Of a stretch of DNA of 64,000 nucleotides, positions 35,565 through 47,200 are shown one piece after another; position 1 is the stretch's first letter, and each line of letters opens with the position of its first letter. The translations under genes and the position numbers were made by a program. Location: positions 48,749,554 to 48,813,553 of the forward strand of contig OX485803.1 of NCBI GenBank assembly GCA_950295325.1, read 5' to 3'. Source of the DNA: Polytrichum commune (taxonomy: Eukaryota > Streptophyta > Polytrichopsida > Polytrichales > Polytrichaceae). Under the pieces are notes generated by a model that saw only the letters and a list, made by a program, of their open reading frames with translations, searched no databases and was not told the DNA's origin.

Positions 35565-36600
35565 AATTATCACTAGTAGAGAACGCGAGTCGAATATTGT
35601 CTTCAAAGACTGTGTGTTAAAATGATATTGCTTAAACCTTGTGGCTTGGACCCATGTTCTCTAGTGCTAGTGTATATATACAACAAAGACTTGGAGTACA
35701 GTTAGAGGAGTTTGAGAGTAAAAATAAATCAATATGATGCAACCAATAGAGGTAACATGTCCAAAACGATGTTGTTAGGAGGCTGGACCATGGTTGTGTT
35801 AATAAATGTTAACAATGTCTTGTTTAATAAAAGGTGTGTTTTGGACCCATGTTCTCTACTAGTGTACACACAACAACTAAGTTTTGGAACTCAAAGTTAG
35901 AATACCTATCATGAGGTCAAGTAGAACAATGATTCACTAGTAGTAGACTCGGAATATGGGTCCAAAACTACACCATTTTGGTTTATGGTCGTCATGTTGA
36001 ATGTCAAAACTTTATGATTTGGATCCATGTTCTCTACGAGTATACTATACACAACAATAGAGACTGCCAGGAGTAGACTTAGATTAGTTTGAGAAGAGAG
36101 TTGAATAGTGGATTAGAAGTAGAGAGCATGGCTCCAAAAGATTGTTGAATTTTTGGACCTTGATCGTGTTGAATGTTAAAATTATGTGGCTTGGATCCAT
36201 GTTTTGTACTAGTTGTATACACAACAACATAGACCCGTGCTAGAGTTAGAGTAAGTTGAGAATAAGGTGGAACAATGAACTAATAGTAGAGAGAACATGG
36301 GGTCCAAGATGGTGTTATTGAGCACCAATACATTGGTTGTGTTGAATGTTTAAAAGTGCGTGGTTTGGACCCATGTTTTCTACTAGTGTGCACAACAACA
36401 TGGACCCGTGGCAGAGTTAGAGTAATTTGGGGATGAGTAGTCTAGCAATAAACTAATAGTACAGAAGCATGGGCTCGTCGAAACAATGTAATTGGGCTAC
36501 ATTGGATGTGTTGAATGTGAAAAGTGTGTGGTTTGGGCCCATGTTCTCTACATAACAACATGGAGTAGCAGAGTGATCTAGGACTTATGTTAGCTTATCA
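35565..36600. repeat. Tandem array of hairpin-forming units just upstream of the YUCCA promoter
   Basis: The anchor ttgga/gcccatgttctcta recurs at 35646, 35841, 36019, 36191, 36365 and 36533, giving five units of 195, 178, 172, 174 and 168 bp plus partial units at both ends. Unit length falls toward the gene. In most units the anchor is followed at about 100 bp by its inverse (tagtagagagaacatggg-tccaa or a variant), so each unit could fold into a hairpin with arms of roughly 20-27 bp. Other shared words are acacaacaacatagac, agagttagagtaa and gtgttgaatgt. The array ends about 100 bp before the TATA box. Confidence 0.85.
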
Positions 36601-36698
36601 GAGTAAATTATAGTAGAGCAGTCAGCTAGTGGAGAGCAGACTAGTCTAGTAGGGAAGAAGATGGGAAGCAGGGCTGGATGGGTGTGGCGGCGCAGGGC

Positions 36699-36706
36699 TA
36701 TAAGTA
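36699..36706 (+). promoter_or_regulatory. Probable TATA box of the YUCCA gene
   Basis: TATAAGTA within ggctataagtaac, at the start of a GC-richer stretch, about 90 bp before a strong CT tract and about 1 kb before the start codon. Transcription would then begin near 36730. Confidence 0.5.
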
Positions 36707-36786
36707 ACAAGCCCAGGCCTGGCCTCAGGCGTCACCCCCACTCGCTCATTCCCATTTCCATTCTGTTCTATTCATCCACCCCACTA

Positions 36787-36854
36787 AGTTACCCTCCCTC
36801 CCTCCATCTCTCTCGCTCGCTCGCTCGCTCTCTCCCTCTCGCTCTCCATCTCGC
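36787..36854 (+). promoter_or_regulatory. CT-rich (Y-patch-like) core promoter or leader tract
   Basis: A nearly pure pyrimidine tract with CTCG repeats. Such tracts are common around plant transcription starts and in 5' leaders. Confidence 0.5.
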
Positions 36855-37692
36855 CAGCCGGGTTTCAGTCTCTAACTTAGAACACCACCGCCACAGCGCC
36901 AATGTTGTGATTGCATCCCCCAACAGACAGACAGTCCGTCCTCCCAAGCTTGCCTCTGGAGTCTGCAGATCATTGGGTTGAAGAAGGCAAACTTTGGGTA
37001 CTAACTTATCTCCACCTGGGGACGAGTACATCTAGCTGACGATCAGATCACAGACGGACTCACTCGGAGAGTATTGAAGTAAGTCTTGCAAGTCAGTGCC
37101 TGCAGCAGGAGAGATCTTCAAAGGGTTAGGCTGGGTATTGTTATAAGTAAGTACTAAGTCTAGTCTTTCCAATCGATCCAAGTGCTTGAGACTTGAGAAG
37201 TTGATCTTCATGGGTTGAGCTTGATGGAAGTAGACTAGTGAAAACCAGCGCAAGAAAGCCGTGACTGTAACTGTAGTAACTATTGATGTTTGAGTTTCAA
37301 GCCTGGGTGACGTGGGTGGTGGGTGGCTTCTAGTAGCTAGCCGGTCTAGTTTGGAAGCTCATGGACCTGCACTCTAGAAATTTACAAGCAGATTCAAACT
37401 CTTGTTGCTGCAGCAACAAGGCGCTAGACTTACTCCTGCTGCATTCCCCATCATGGTTCAATAGTGCCACTTCTGTCAATTCTCATCTCCATGTCACCTC
37501 CGCCACCAAAACTTCTGAGGTCTGCTGCATGATCGTCAGCACAGTCTGTGATATTCGAATTCACTCGTGGTAAGGAAGACTGGCGCGCGGAGACTAGGTG
37601 TAAGTGCTTCTATACTGTAACCTGATCTTCAATCATATCTTAATTGCTCAGACTTCTGCTTGAAGTGGGTTGGAGTGAGCATCATCATCAAA
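36855..37692 (+). other. 5' leader of the YUCCA gene, possibly with an intron
   Basis: The leader would be more than 900 nt if unspliced and has several upstream ATGs, including a 70-codon frame at 37361-37573. A plausible intron runs from a GTAAGT donor at 37079 to an acceptor ending in ttgctcag at 37650, which would remove that upstream frame. A second GTAAGT is at 37147. Which donor is used cannot be decided from sequence. Confidence 0.35.
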
Positions 37693-40645
37693 ATGCCACC
37701 TTTGGTGCATGACATGATGTCCGAGCAGTGGGGGAAGCAAGCACAAGACTCCCTGCACCTCCTGCAACAACAACAACGAAATCAACAACATCATCATCAT
37801 CAACACCAACAAAACAGCTGCAACAACAATATTGATCTTCCACCTGTGCCGATCCAGAGCACTTTCTTCCCCGGTGCACTCATTGTGGGTGGGGGACCTT
37901 CAGGGTTGGCCACGGCGGCCTGTCTGACGGATCTGGGAGTGCCGAGTTTGGTGTTGGAGAAATCTTCCTGTTTGGCTTCCCTGTGGCAGCAGAAGGCTTA
38001 CGACCGTCTACACCTCCACTTGCCCAAACAGTTTTGCGAGCTTCCTTTGCTTCCTTTTCCTGACCACTTGCCAGCTTACCCCACTCGTCACCAGTTTGTT
38101 GAGTATCTGCAAACCTATGCTTCCCACTTCAAAGTTCGGCCCCTCTTTCACCACCAAGTTGACTCGGCCACTTTCAACCCCACCTCATCCCTCTGGCATG
38201 TCAGGGTTAGGTCCGTGATTTCCAACAAGACAGAGTTGCTGGGAGGAGAGCATTTTGCAGCAGGTAGTGTGCAGGAGTATAGGGCTAAGTGGTTGGTGGT
38301 GGCCTCTGGGGAGAATGCGGAGCCTGTCATCCCCAGCTTCAAAAACATGCAGGAGTTTCGAGGTGGGAAGGTTTTCCACTCCAGCCAGTACCGCAACGGT
38401 GTGGAGTTTGCCGGGAAGAAGGTTTTGGTGGTGGGATGTGGTAACTCCGGGATGGAGATTGCCCTCGACTTGGCCAATTTTGGTGCATCTCCCTCCCTCG
38501 TCGTCCGCAGTCCGGTAAGCATGCATGCACATAACAAATCATCACCTTTTTTAACAGCACAACTTTCCTCATCATCTTGACACGATTTGAGGAAGAAGAA
38601 TTTGTTGATGTAAAGATCTTACCCCATGGCCTCAGAGGCTCGGTGATCAAGAAGGTTTAGTTTAGTGCTTGACATAAATCGTTGTTCTCAACTTTTCTCA
38701 TAATGTCACGGTGATATAGATGAAGCATAAGAATCTATTGATGTAATCTCACCCCCATGGCCTCGGACGCTCAACTTGAAGAAGGTGTATCTGTGCTTGA
38801 CATGTATCATATCCCGGGGCGACATTTTCTCTGCTTGAGAATGTTACCCAGTCCTGTTTCTCCAAATCACTTCTGTTTAGATTAAATTGCTGATTTGGTA
38901 TTTTCACAATGAGGAGTTCCAACCTGCATGGGGCATTGAGAGGTTGAATCCACTGAGTCCACCATTTTGTGTCTGATTTACTACTAGAGAGCTCTACTCA
39001 CTGGAGAGGCTTCCAAAATGTCGATTAGATGTTCTTTAGAACTAATTAGAAGAAAGAAAGCACAGTTTCTAAAGCAGGGGGTAAACCTCAGTCACCTGCA
39101 AGCATCATCATCGTTCATCTTTTCTCATGTCTGCACGGTGAATCATCTGTAATTTAGACTAGGGTAGCCTTCGAGAGTCTTGGTGAGAAAGGTGTAACAT
39201 TGATATCATATGTCCCGGGGTTCCATTTCTCTGAGTCCTGTAGATTACTTTTACTACTTACACTGTACGCCCCAAGCCCTGAGGGACCCCTTCCCGACCC
39301 CTTCCCGAGGCATCAAAAGCCATTTTGCTGGGAGGAATGGGCCAGAGCCAAAGATTTTTAGCCGGTTGTGGACTGTAAAATTCCAACAAGTGTTGATCTG
39401 TTTCGGGAAAGGGTCAGCACGCGCATGCATCATGCCTTAACATTGTTTAGTAATGCTTAGACTGATTGATGAGTAGTGAATTGATGATGTGTTCTTTCAT
39501 CACAAAGTCTAGGAGTAGTACACCTTGCTTGAATCCTTGGAGTCATACCATTTTGTGTCTGAACTACTGAATATGTCAAATTACACTATCAAATGTCAAT
39601 GTTCTAAGAACTATTTAGAACTAAAGTATAGTGCTAAACATGCTTAAATGATAGAATACGAAAGCAGCTCCAAATTACTAGACTTGCTTAGTATGCTTAG
39701 AAATGGTTTAGGATCTCCAAACCAGGTTCTGAAGACGGATTTGTGATGATATTATTAAACTGATCAAATTGGGGTGGGTTGATATGGATTTTTGTGCAGA
39801 CCCATATTCTACCGAGGGAAATGTTCGGAAGGTCGACATACGAAGTGGCCCAGAAGCTCATGACGAAGATACCCAGCTGGTTGACAGACACACTTCTTGT
39901 TTCTTACACATACTTTGCCCTCGGAGACACTTCAAGACACGGTATCCACAGGCCTACCGAAGGTCCCATGCTGCTCAAACAAAAGTATGGCAAGACTCCC
40001 ATTCTGGACGTTGGCACCTTCGCGAAAATCAAGAGTGGCCACATCAAGGTAAACTAAATTCTTTGGTTGAGTGATAAGAACCCTGGTTTGCTTGAATCTG
40101 TCAGAAGCGATCCAAAAGAAGATTAAAATCTTGTACTCAACTCACCAGAATGTTTTGTGGTGATGATTGTTCAGGTGATGCCGGCGATTGAATGCTTGAC
40201 CACAAACGGTGCCCAATTTTCTGATGGCCAAATGGATGATTTTGATGCTGTGATTTTGGCTACTGGGTACAGGAGCAACGTCCCGGGATGGCTCAAGGTA
40301 GTCCATTTTCTTCCACCTCAAAATTCCGACACCTTCATGGGTAAAAATGAGGTCCCATAGCTCCAAGACTTTAAGGGCTTCTTAGAAATGTGTTTAGCAG
40401 CTTCAAATCATGATGCTGTAAATACATGTGAACTGACAGATTGGACTTGGTGTTCGCAGGACGATGGCAAGTTTTTTTCAACAGATGGGTTGCCAAAGAC
40501 ACCTTTTCCTCACGGATGGAAAGCAGATGAATCTCTTTATATTGCTGGGTTAGGCCGAAAAGGGCTACTCGGAGCTTCCTTTGATGCCAAACACATTGCA
40601 GCCGACATTGCAGCCAGCTACTTGAAGGAAAAGATTATTGCTTGA
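37693..40645 (+). CDS. YUCCA-type flavin-containing monooxygenase (indole-3-pyruvate monooxygenase), 4 exons, 459 aa
   Basis: Role: YUCCA enzymes use FAD, NADPH and O2 to convert indole-3-pyruvate, made by TAA aminotransferases, into indole-3-acetic acid. Exons: 37693-38514, 39800-40048, 40175-40297, 40460-40645. All introns are GT-AG and fall between codons (phase 0). Motifs: FAD-binding GGGPSG (residues 66-71), YDRLHLHLPKQFCELP (103-118), FMO-type FRGGKVFHSSQY (222-233), NADPH-binding GCGNSG (248-253), ATGYRSN (386-392), and a C-terminal GLGRKGLLGAS. The start is the first ATG in frame with the FAD domain; the frame is open to a TTG at 37660, which is not a likely start. Length is about 40 aa above the usual 410-430, because of a Q/H/N-rich N-terminal tail (residues 25-46), probably disordered. 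No signal peptide is seen. All key motifs are intact, so the gene looks functional. Confidence 0.95.
38515..39799 (+). other. Intron 1 of the YUCCA gene, built from degenerate duplications
   Basis: 1285 bp, donor GTAAGC, acceptor tttgtgcag. Three diverged copies of one segment occur (about 38560-38690, 38690-38845 and 39115-39245). Shared words are gatgtaa, ccccatggcctc, aagaaggt, gcttgacat.tat and tcccgggg. A second word set (accattttgtgtctga, tgttct.agaact) is shared by 38955-39050 and 39540-39620. The second half of the intron therefore looks like an old copy of the first. Introns 2 (126 bp) and 3 (162 bp) are short and ordinary. Confidence 0.65.
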
Positions 40646-41169
40646 AAGTGCCTGAATTTTTCCATGTCAAGTTTTGTAATTGATCGATCAATCAATCAAC
40701 CGAGTGCAGCAGCTTGGGGATGGTGGAGGGAGTTGGAGGATATCCAACAGATCTGGCAGGAGGCTGTGATTTTCAAATTTTGGTAGCAAGAAAAAATTGT
40801 TCAGTTTTGTAATTTTGAGAGTGGTGGAGGAATGAGGATCCATCTTGTACACGACCCAGTTTTTGCTGCGGAGTCCCGGAATAAGCTTCAGATAGAGAAC
40901 ATGAGTGGGCATTCTCACAACTTAAACAAAAAGAAAGTAGCTGCCCTTTTGTATCATACCACAAAACATTTTCTACCGACATTAGGCCAAATAAACTTAG
41001 AGTTCCCATCAACACTTGGCATCATGTGTATGATCAAAGTTCAAGCTTCATCTTTCTTACACTCTGGCATCCTCTCTTTTTTAACTTGTCAGTATAATAT
41101 CTCATACTTGGTTGTCCCATGGAACTATGTATCCTTTCCACCACCAATCTAGCTTCAATTATTGTTACT

Positions 41170-41175
41170 AATAAA
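41170..41175 (+). terminator. Possible poly(A) signal of the YUCCA gene
   Basis: The clearest AATAAA after the stop codon lies about 525 bp downstream. Plant signals are loose, and a nearer site around ttttgtaatt (40670-40815) is equally possible. Confidence 0.25.
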
Positions 41176-42077
41176 ACCCAGGCTAACATATACTTGTGGT
41201 AGGTAAGTACTTTCAAAATTCTCATGTCCATGGTGTGTACCTTTATTCAATACAGTTGGTTATGTGAATCCCTTACATGTATATATTTTACTCCATGCAA
41301 CTTTAGACAGTTTAGTGTCTGATCCCCCCCCCACCCCACCCCCAAAAACAAAACAGAAAATGGAAAAACAAAAAAGAAACTTCTTTGGGCAGTTTACAAC
41401 TTGGGAAACATGTGATAAAGTGGACGAAACCTATTGAATAGTATACTTCTCATGATTTCTATGGTATTTTCGATTGATGGTGCTAATCATATAGTGTATA
41501 AGAATTGTTGCATCGATCACGTAGTTTATTAAAACAATCACATAGTTGCATCGTGCGGTCACATGACCTGTTATTGAACCTCTCATCGCACACATGAAGA
41601 GGAGCAAGGTATATTAGCTTTGTGTTAGGTATCAACTTGGCCAACTTGGATGACAAGTTATAGCCTAGTCGACACCTTACATATTGACCATGGTCGTTTT
41701 CACCAATACCGTATGTGGTCGATCTAAGAATCCTATATGTATATGAACTTTGAGACGTTTATCAACATGGAAACATGTGATAAAAATGGACAAAACCTAG
41801 TGAACAAAGGGGGGTTGCCTTCTTGAAACGATATGAACCACTCAAGATGAAGGCGTTACATTTTCAGGAGATAATAAAATTATGTACGCATTCATGAGAT
41901 ACTCCACATATTTGTTGGTTATTCTTAGAATATACCCACATTATCTCGAAACCAATATCCAGTACCTTAATTTGTTCTCAGAACATTGTTAACTATTTTA
42001 TTTCAAAACATTAAACGGTAGCTTCTCTCCACATTTTCCAATGGAACGTTATGTACCCGGCACTCCCTGTGATGCTA
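41176..42077. other. Intergenic, no gene seen
   Basis: AT-rich spacer downstream of the YUCCA gene with a C/A-rich run near 41330. No supported frames. Confidence 0.45.
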
Positions 42078-42307
42078 CACTAAACATTGTATTTAGTCTC
42101 ACTTATTGTATGGAACCACGCAATGCTATAATCTATTTCTTGTGTGTCTCCTAGTTTACCAACAACTGTCAAATCAGTTGTGTGGGCATGCATTATAGAA
42201 CACAAACAACTTTTACTTGGTACATCAAGAGTTATAGCAAAAGTTTTAAACAGATACAGCACCGTATAACTCCGAATAGTAAGTGACACTCAATATCATA
42301 TTCAGTG
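42078..42307. mobile_element. Family A-type TIR element with a different interior (A7)
   Basis: A 230-bp segment with TA on the left, starting cactaaacattgtatttag, and ending atcatattcagtg followed by CA (a decayed TA). The inner part of the ends also matches (tcacttat / agtaagtga). The interior is unrelated to A1-A6, so it shares ends only. Confidence 0.65.
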
Positions 42308-42354
42308 CAGTGGAATGGAGAGCGTTGTAATTTTCATGTTCCACATACTCAGAA

Positions 42355-42481
42355 ATGTCGAGGTGGGATGGGGACCTCGAGTTTGACTACCTACAGCTCC
42401 AAGAGCCAGATGCAGAGGAATGTGACATCACCTTGTCTATCAAAGCGATTGGTTCGCTTTCCAACTTTCACCCAGGCTGGC
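42355..42481 (+). other. Coding-like segment of unknown identity (about 42 codons)
   Basis: From an ATG just after a possible acceptor (catactcag) runs a frame with gene-like composition: acidic, few rare residues, with DLEFDYLQLQEPDAEEC and SIKAIGSLSNFHPGW. It then runs straight into a TATC microsatellite. No donor site is seen at its end. It could be a captured or truncated exon, or chance. I do not recognise the protein. Confidence 0.3.
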
Positions 42482-42539
42482 TATCTATCTATCTATCTAT
42501 CTGTCTGTCTATCCATCCTTCTATCTATCTATCTATCTA
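42481..42539. repeat. (TATC)n / (CTGT)n microsatellite
   Basis: Tetranucleotide repeat ctat with interspersed ctgt and ccat units. Confidence 0.95.
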
Positions 42540-42599
42540 AGCTTATCCCTCGTAATCTCCGATTAACCCTGGGTGCAAATCACAACCAAGATTGAGCAT

Positions 42600-43190
42600 G
42601 CTGATCCTCTAAATGCGCTTATTGCACGGGCTCATATAATACACCACCACCACACGCAATACTGCGAGTTAGTTGATTGAAGATAGATTCCCAGATGGAG
42701 AGATCTTCAAGTGAACTTACTCTCCTGTGCCGTGAGTTAAACTGCCAGCCAACCCACCCACCAACCAACCGCCCGCAAACTTTTCAACTGCCGCCGCGAG
42801 GCACGCACCACGACGCGAATTAGCATGAAATCTGTCACGTGACACCAATGCCATTGTGGGTGTAAGTAAATTGCGGATCTGCTCGGCAGGGGTGGCCACG
42901 TGATTAATCTAGTAAAGGCGGTTGCTGGCAGGCCCTGAGCCTGATGAGGAGGGTGAGGATGGGAGGGGAGGGGATGGAGGCCAGGATGCGAGGGAGGCTG
43001 ATGGGTGTGTGTGTGTGTGTGTGTGTTTTTGCAGAGTTGGAAGGCCAACCTAACTTATCCATCGCTAGTAATTATGTTGCCTTACAGGGTCCGCCTTCAA
43101 CACTCTCTCAGCAGAGACTCTTTCAGCAGCTACTAGCTAGCTTAGCTCTGAAGCGGCCCCAGGCTTTGCGGCTGAGAATTAGCTGAAGTG
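42600..43190. promoter_or_regulatory. GC-rich island with two G-boxes (possible regulatory region or remnant promoter)
   Basis: Visibly GC-richer than the surrounding DNA. It contains a perfect 12-bp palindrome TGTCACGTGACA (42833-42844) and a second CACGTG at 42897-42902. CACGTG G-boxes are bound in plants by bHLH and bZIP factors such as PIFs. A TATA-like catataata lies near 42632, and a (GT)n run at 43005-43026. Frames in the island lack family features. It lies about 2 kb past the YUCCA stop codon. Confidence 0.4.
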
Positions 43191-43214
43191 ATGTATGTAA
43201 CTGCCATTTACTAA

Positions 43215-43792
43215 GGGGTTGTTCTACATCGTGGATGATAAAGTTGTCTCATGTCAGATGGCATTTCTCCATAGTCCGGTCTCTTAAAAAACCGCATTCT
43301 TCAAGTCTTTGGGCTCTTGACGAGGTGTGTGTAAATTATACCGAACGTGGACCAAGAGAAGTGACCATGCATCAAAAAGTGGATGTGCTGATTTTTTTTT
43401 TTTTTTTTGATAAGTGTTGAAGAAAGGAAGTTTTGAGAAAATTTCTTCATGTTTGGCCTTCTCCTCTTCTCCTTCCTGACTTTCCACGTGATCGTGGAAA
43501 TGTTTGGCAACAACCGGAAATTAAAGGCTTTAAAATATTGAAATGGTATTTCTATGTCATGGTCCCTTGACATTTGCAGCGAGAGAAACTCTTTTTCGTC
43601 TCCCACCGCAAAACCATGATAGCAAAGAATGTAGGCCTGAACATAGGCCTTTTGGAGACCTCAAGTCCCATGGTCACTCTTACTTCTTTTTTCTTGATGT
43701 AAACTGAAGTGGTCTCAGGACGAGTTCAACGGCCAATCACATATTCAAGAGGAGCAAGAGATGATTTCATGGTCCATGATGTCAACACCCCC
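43215..43792. mobile_element. Tourist/PIF-Harbinger-like MITE (578 bp) with TAA target duplication
   Basis: TAA flanks at 43212-43214 and 43793-43795. The ends are diverged inverted repeats (left ggggttgttctacatcgtgg; right, inverted, gggggtgttgacatcatgg). GGGG ends with a TAA/TTA 3-bp duplication are typical of PIF/Harbinger-derived MITEs. The interior segments ggaccaagagaagtgaccatgc and tggtcactcttact also occur, in the same order, in the longer element at 29924-31173. A T18 run sits near 43391. Confidence 0.75.
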
Positions 43793-43846
43793 TAACTTCA
43801 CCCCATCGTAAAATGCGGGCTTGGACAAAGGGTGAATTGAGCACTA

Positions 43847-44246
43847 CACTAAAATCATATTGTATTTAGTGCCATCAATTCCATTTATCTTGCTCAATAC
43901 TAATTGTAAACCACCCATGTAGTGTCACCAGCATTAAATGTGAATTTAGCATTATTTGTCATTCCTTGTATAAATATTTGGGTGTTATAGATTTACAATG
44001 CTACAATTACTGTCACTTACGAAATGATTTTTCATCCAAATCTCAATCAGTTATTACAATATTTCTTAATACAACATTGTTAGGATGCATAATATTCCAA
44101 ACTTTCTTTCAGTAATTTGCATGGATTTCATTCATATTTCAATCATCCATAACAATACTAGTAAACATATTTATAAGAAAGCTTCATTAGTAAAAGTTAG
44201 CATAGTGACATAAAATACCATATGACACTAATTACAATATCTAGTG
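43847..44246 (+). mobile_element. Family A element, copy A8
   Basis: A 400-bp copy with TA on both sides (43845-43846 and 44247-44248). It starts cactaaaatcatattgtatt, ends caatatctagtg, and is collinear with A2 apart from an extra middle segment (ggatgcataatattccaaac) shared only with the half copy at 33.2 kb. A solo palindromic terminus (cactaaacatttgatttagtg) lies just downstream, near 44272-44292. Confidence 0.8.
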
Positions 44247-44292
44247 TAGTACATAGACGCTACACTAAACATTTGATTTAGTGTGACCCAAT

Positions 44293-47200
44293 GCACTATT
44301 CATCATGGACCCATATTAATTACTAGGTGTCACCTAGAGAGGGTGCCACATCCCCATTTGGGGCTCTATGACAAGTAACAATGACCACTCTAACCAACAT
44401 GGCACACTAATTTTCATGTCAAGTTAAATGAGGTGTTTTAGTATAACGAATGAATTAGGGTTTGTGGGCACTCTTCTAAATTGAGAATACACACACACAC
44501 ATTTCTATATTTAAGAGACATATAGGCTTGTAGGTAAGAATAGGCACCAAAAACCAACATGCGTCACAACCATATTGGACTTTGAGCTCAAAATATAGGT
44601 GTCATTTGAGGCTCAATAATTCACCTATATGGGAAGACTTATGTGATCACCCAAGGAGAAAGAGATTTTTTATTTTTTATTTTTTAATCTTTTGCCTTCC
44701 AACTTTGATTTTGAAGGGTGGAAGGGGGTTGATATATCATCCTACACGATTTGCAATTGGTAACAATCGGACGGGACGGTTCTCAAGCTCATTTGATCCA
44801 ACAGCTAGAATCATTTGTGGAGTTGGAAGCGGTCACAATAACTCCACATACCTAATGTGGTTGGACTACTATGGACACTTGCAGGTTCCACCTTCACAAA
44901 ACATGTTTGACCATTGGATCGGCTCAAAAACTCTTTTGTCCACTAACTAACGACTGCAAATTGTGTAGACCATCATTTTAATTCTTGAGTTTCACAAACA
45001 GAGATGAGACGTAAAAATTAAGAAAACAATTGACAATATTCTTCCTCTCAAACTAATCACAGAGGTAAGCTCTCCCCATATTATGCATCAACAATTAAAA
45101 CGTAGAATGGATTCAATGTTTGAGCACATGGGTCCAATTCCATCATTACATGTGCATCTTTTGGGGTGTCCGTTCTTGATCACAAGCCTTGCCATATACC
45201 ACTCAAATACTTACTACGTATCTAATCAAGAGGGTTGACTACATAACAAGGTCCACATACCTTAATCAAATGAAGTGACATGTTAATTAAGCCTTATATG
45301 CGTTGCCTATTAAACCTAGCAACGGGTAGAATGGTTTCCATGTTTTGAGTACATAATCCAATGTCCTCATTAACACATGCGTCTTTTTGGGTGACCGTTC
45401 TTGACGACAAGCCTTGTTAGTGTACCCCTCAACAAATACTTTCTAGTAGGTGTCTAATAATGAAGGGGGAGGACGACTTAATAAGGCCCACAACCCTATA
45501 TTGGATTAAGTGACACATATCTACCAATCGAAATTCATGCCGTCCAAGCCGCCTTAAAACGCGCACTCGGCAGGGTATATTGAGCAATGCAGGCGAGCCA
45601 GGCGCTAGTTAGCTTACACTTGGCTTAGTTAGGCTATAGCTAACTAAGCTAGTGGGTCGTGAAATCTAGCATGGATTTGAGTCCAGGCCAGTCCTTCCTT
45701 CCTTCCTTCCTTCGAGCGTGGCAAAAAACACTCCAAGCCCACAATGAGTGTCGGCTTCACTCGTGCTAACTTACTAACCTGGATATAAAGCACCGTTCAG
45801 TAATCCCAACTAACAAATCGGGCAGTCGACCTTCCTTTTAGCCTTTAAATAGTAAGTAATTGCCATCCCACATGAGCCCAAATTCATTGGGCAAAAAGAG
45901 CCTAATGTACTCGTACCTAATTTGGTTATTGATCTTAACCATATATCTATATTTGATTGGTATGTGGTTAGGTGTGGCTCTAAGAATAGGTATCAAAGGA
46001 CATGTGTTCAAAAGAGATCAGATTACATGCTCATCATATGATATTCATTATGGGTTTCATAGTCAACATAATTGGGGTGGGGGGGGGGACCTATATGACT
46101 ATTTAACATGCACGAAAAGGTCTCCACTTTAACAATGAATATGGTAATCATATGAGCCCCAAAAATTATGGGGAAAGTGGCTACAACATTGACCTGGATT
46201 TGCTAACCAGCTCGTACTAATCGTGTGTTTTTTTATAATGTCTTGGGAGAAGTGGGTTAGTTGGAGAAACTGATCTTTGAAGACCCATCTACCTTGAGGT
46301 ATGTAGGTGTTCTTCAATTTGTTTTCATGTTCTTCAACTTCGACTGACTAGATTGAATACACAATGAAATTTGTGTTGCATTCGCAAATGTACACTGAAG
46401 CATCAACACACATCTTACCTCCCCTAATTTAGTTGTGGTTATTGGAAGTAGATGTTTGTTGATTCCTCTATTGAACACATAGGTCGTCTCAATTGTGTTC
46501 AACATTGAGTGTGGGGTAGTTAATAAAATTCGAAGACTTGGTGTAGTCTCTTTTAAACATGTGTCCTTATGGTGTTTGTTTTTTGATCCTCACCAAATCA
46601 CACATCAATCAAATGTAGGTGTCTGATATAGAATGACACCCGCATACTTTAGTGACACCGTGCACTCATACATTCTTTGCTTGTCACCAAAGTTTTACCA
46701 CTTGGGTGGAGAGGGCTTGGTGTGACAACTATTTGTTGCACTTGCAAGGGGTCACCATCTTCAGAACTTGGTTTGGAGTTGGTAAAATATTTTAAAAAAA
46801 ACTTTATTTTGGGTTACTTTTGCATTATGAGCATATTTGAGGATAATGTTTCTAAGAATTTTATATTTCTCCTTAGGAGTGAAATGAACCCATATTTTAA
46901 AAATTGATTTTAATTAGTTCTAAACATGACATTCACAACGTGAAAGCACTTACCTTTTCAAACACAAATTGTATCATTAGATTACTCTCAATGCCCTCTT
47001 TTAAAGCATGTTGCGCATCTAATTTGTGATAAAAATACATCATTTATTTATTATAAGTACTAGACATTATCTAGAAGCATTTGGTCTAAAGAGAAAGTTT
47101 TGCCACACCGAAGGACAGGGACCATAGGATTTTGCCCCATCCTGAAAGTCCTAGCCCTTGTTTTTGCCACATCTAGACCAAGGACGGTGGGCAATGGTAC

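Noticed and set aside
35565-36600. CRISPR-like reading of regularly spaced repeats
   Set aside because: The whole unit is repeated, with no unique spacers between short repeats, and the host is a plant.
37660-37692. Upstream TTG as the YUCCA start, adding 11 residues
   Set aside because: TTG is an unlikely plant start. The ATG at 37693 is in frame and in acceptable context.
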